Positions 63,964 to 64,000 of a stretch of DNA of 64,000 nucleotides are shown here, piece after piece. Position 1 is the stretch's first letter. Each line of letters opens with the position of its first letter. Source of the DNA: CALGDE01 sp964655355 (GTDB lineage: Bacteria; Cyanobacteriota; Cyanobacteriia; CACIAM-69d). The position numbers and the translations under genes were made by a program. Location of the stretch: NCBI GenBank assembly GCA_964655355.1, contig CAZZMD010000006.1:59287-123286 (forward strand), given 5' to 3'. Under the pieces are notes generated by a model. That model did not search any database and was not told the DNA's origin. It saw only the letters and a program-made list of their open reading frames with translations.

Positions 63964-64000
63964 TGGTTAAGCTTGTTGGGAGAGGTTGTAGTGATTGAGG

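Overview
The window is chromosomal DNA of a cyanobacterium. The octamer GCGATCGC (HIP1) occurs throughout, and the gene set includes RpaA (clock output), BtpA (photosystem I biogenesis), a probable PetL (cytochrome b6f), NdhS (NDH-1 ferredoxin docking), a VTE6-type phytyl-phosphate kinase homologue, a HAS-barrel protein, the asd-dapA-RNase J block and the CoaR/CoaT cobalt system. I cannot name the species. I saw no rRNA, tRNA, CRISPR array or intact insertion sequence.

Layout. 0-8.5 kb: small proteins, a YraN nuclease, a lumenal pentapeptide protein, D-aminoacyl-tRNA deacylase, a fused peptide-ABC ATPase, a zinc-ribbon PP2C phosphatase, VKOR-thioredoxin and BtpA. 8.5-9.5 kb: a gene-free, hairpin-rich stretch before an NB-ARC STAND protein. 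11-27 kb: an acyltransferase, a TIGR03279 radical-SAM-like protein, asd, dapA, a long structured leader and RNase J, then a lipoprotein, pyrB, holA, a Ras-like GTPase, nadA, an RNB nuclease with two dsRNA-binding domains, and aroB. 27-34.8 kb: PetL, cyclophilin, an Hsp70 relative, a TPR protein, cysH, purH and an esterase.

34.9-37.7 kb: an AT-richer, HIP1-free two-gene insert. A small EACC1-like protein precedes a 753-residue protein that joins a caspase-like protease (with an EF-hand-type loop), a GAF-like middle and a complete-looking EAL (c-di-GMP phosphodiesterase) domain. This is the best candidate for an undescribed system: a conflict or cell-death protease linked to cyclic-di-GMP sensing or hydrolysis.

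37.8-53 kb: PmbA/TldE, a VOC protein, the VTE6 homologue, a PEP-CTERM protein, an MBOAT acyltransferase, a sigma-like/DUF1822 pair, a secreted protein divergent from a DUF362 protein, NAD(P)HX repair, MalQ and a sensor kinase. 53-64 kb: a GNAT enzyme, a Uma2 protein, TypA, NdhS, RpaA, a peroxiredoxin, and CoaR divergent from CoaT around a MerR-type operator, then a repetitive beta-helix protein at the window end.

Most genes are single units or short convergent/divergent pairs, as is usual in cyanobacteria. Functional assignments come from motifs read by eye; no database search was run.
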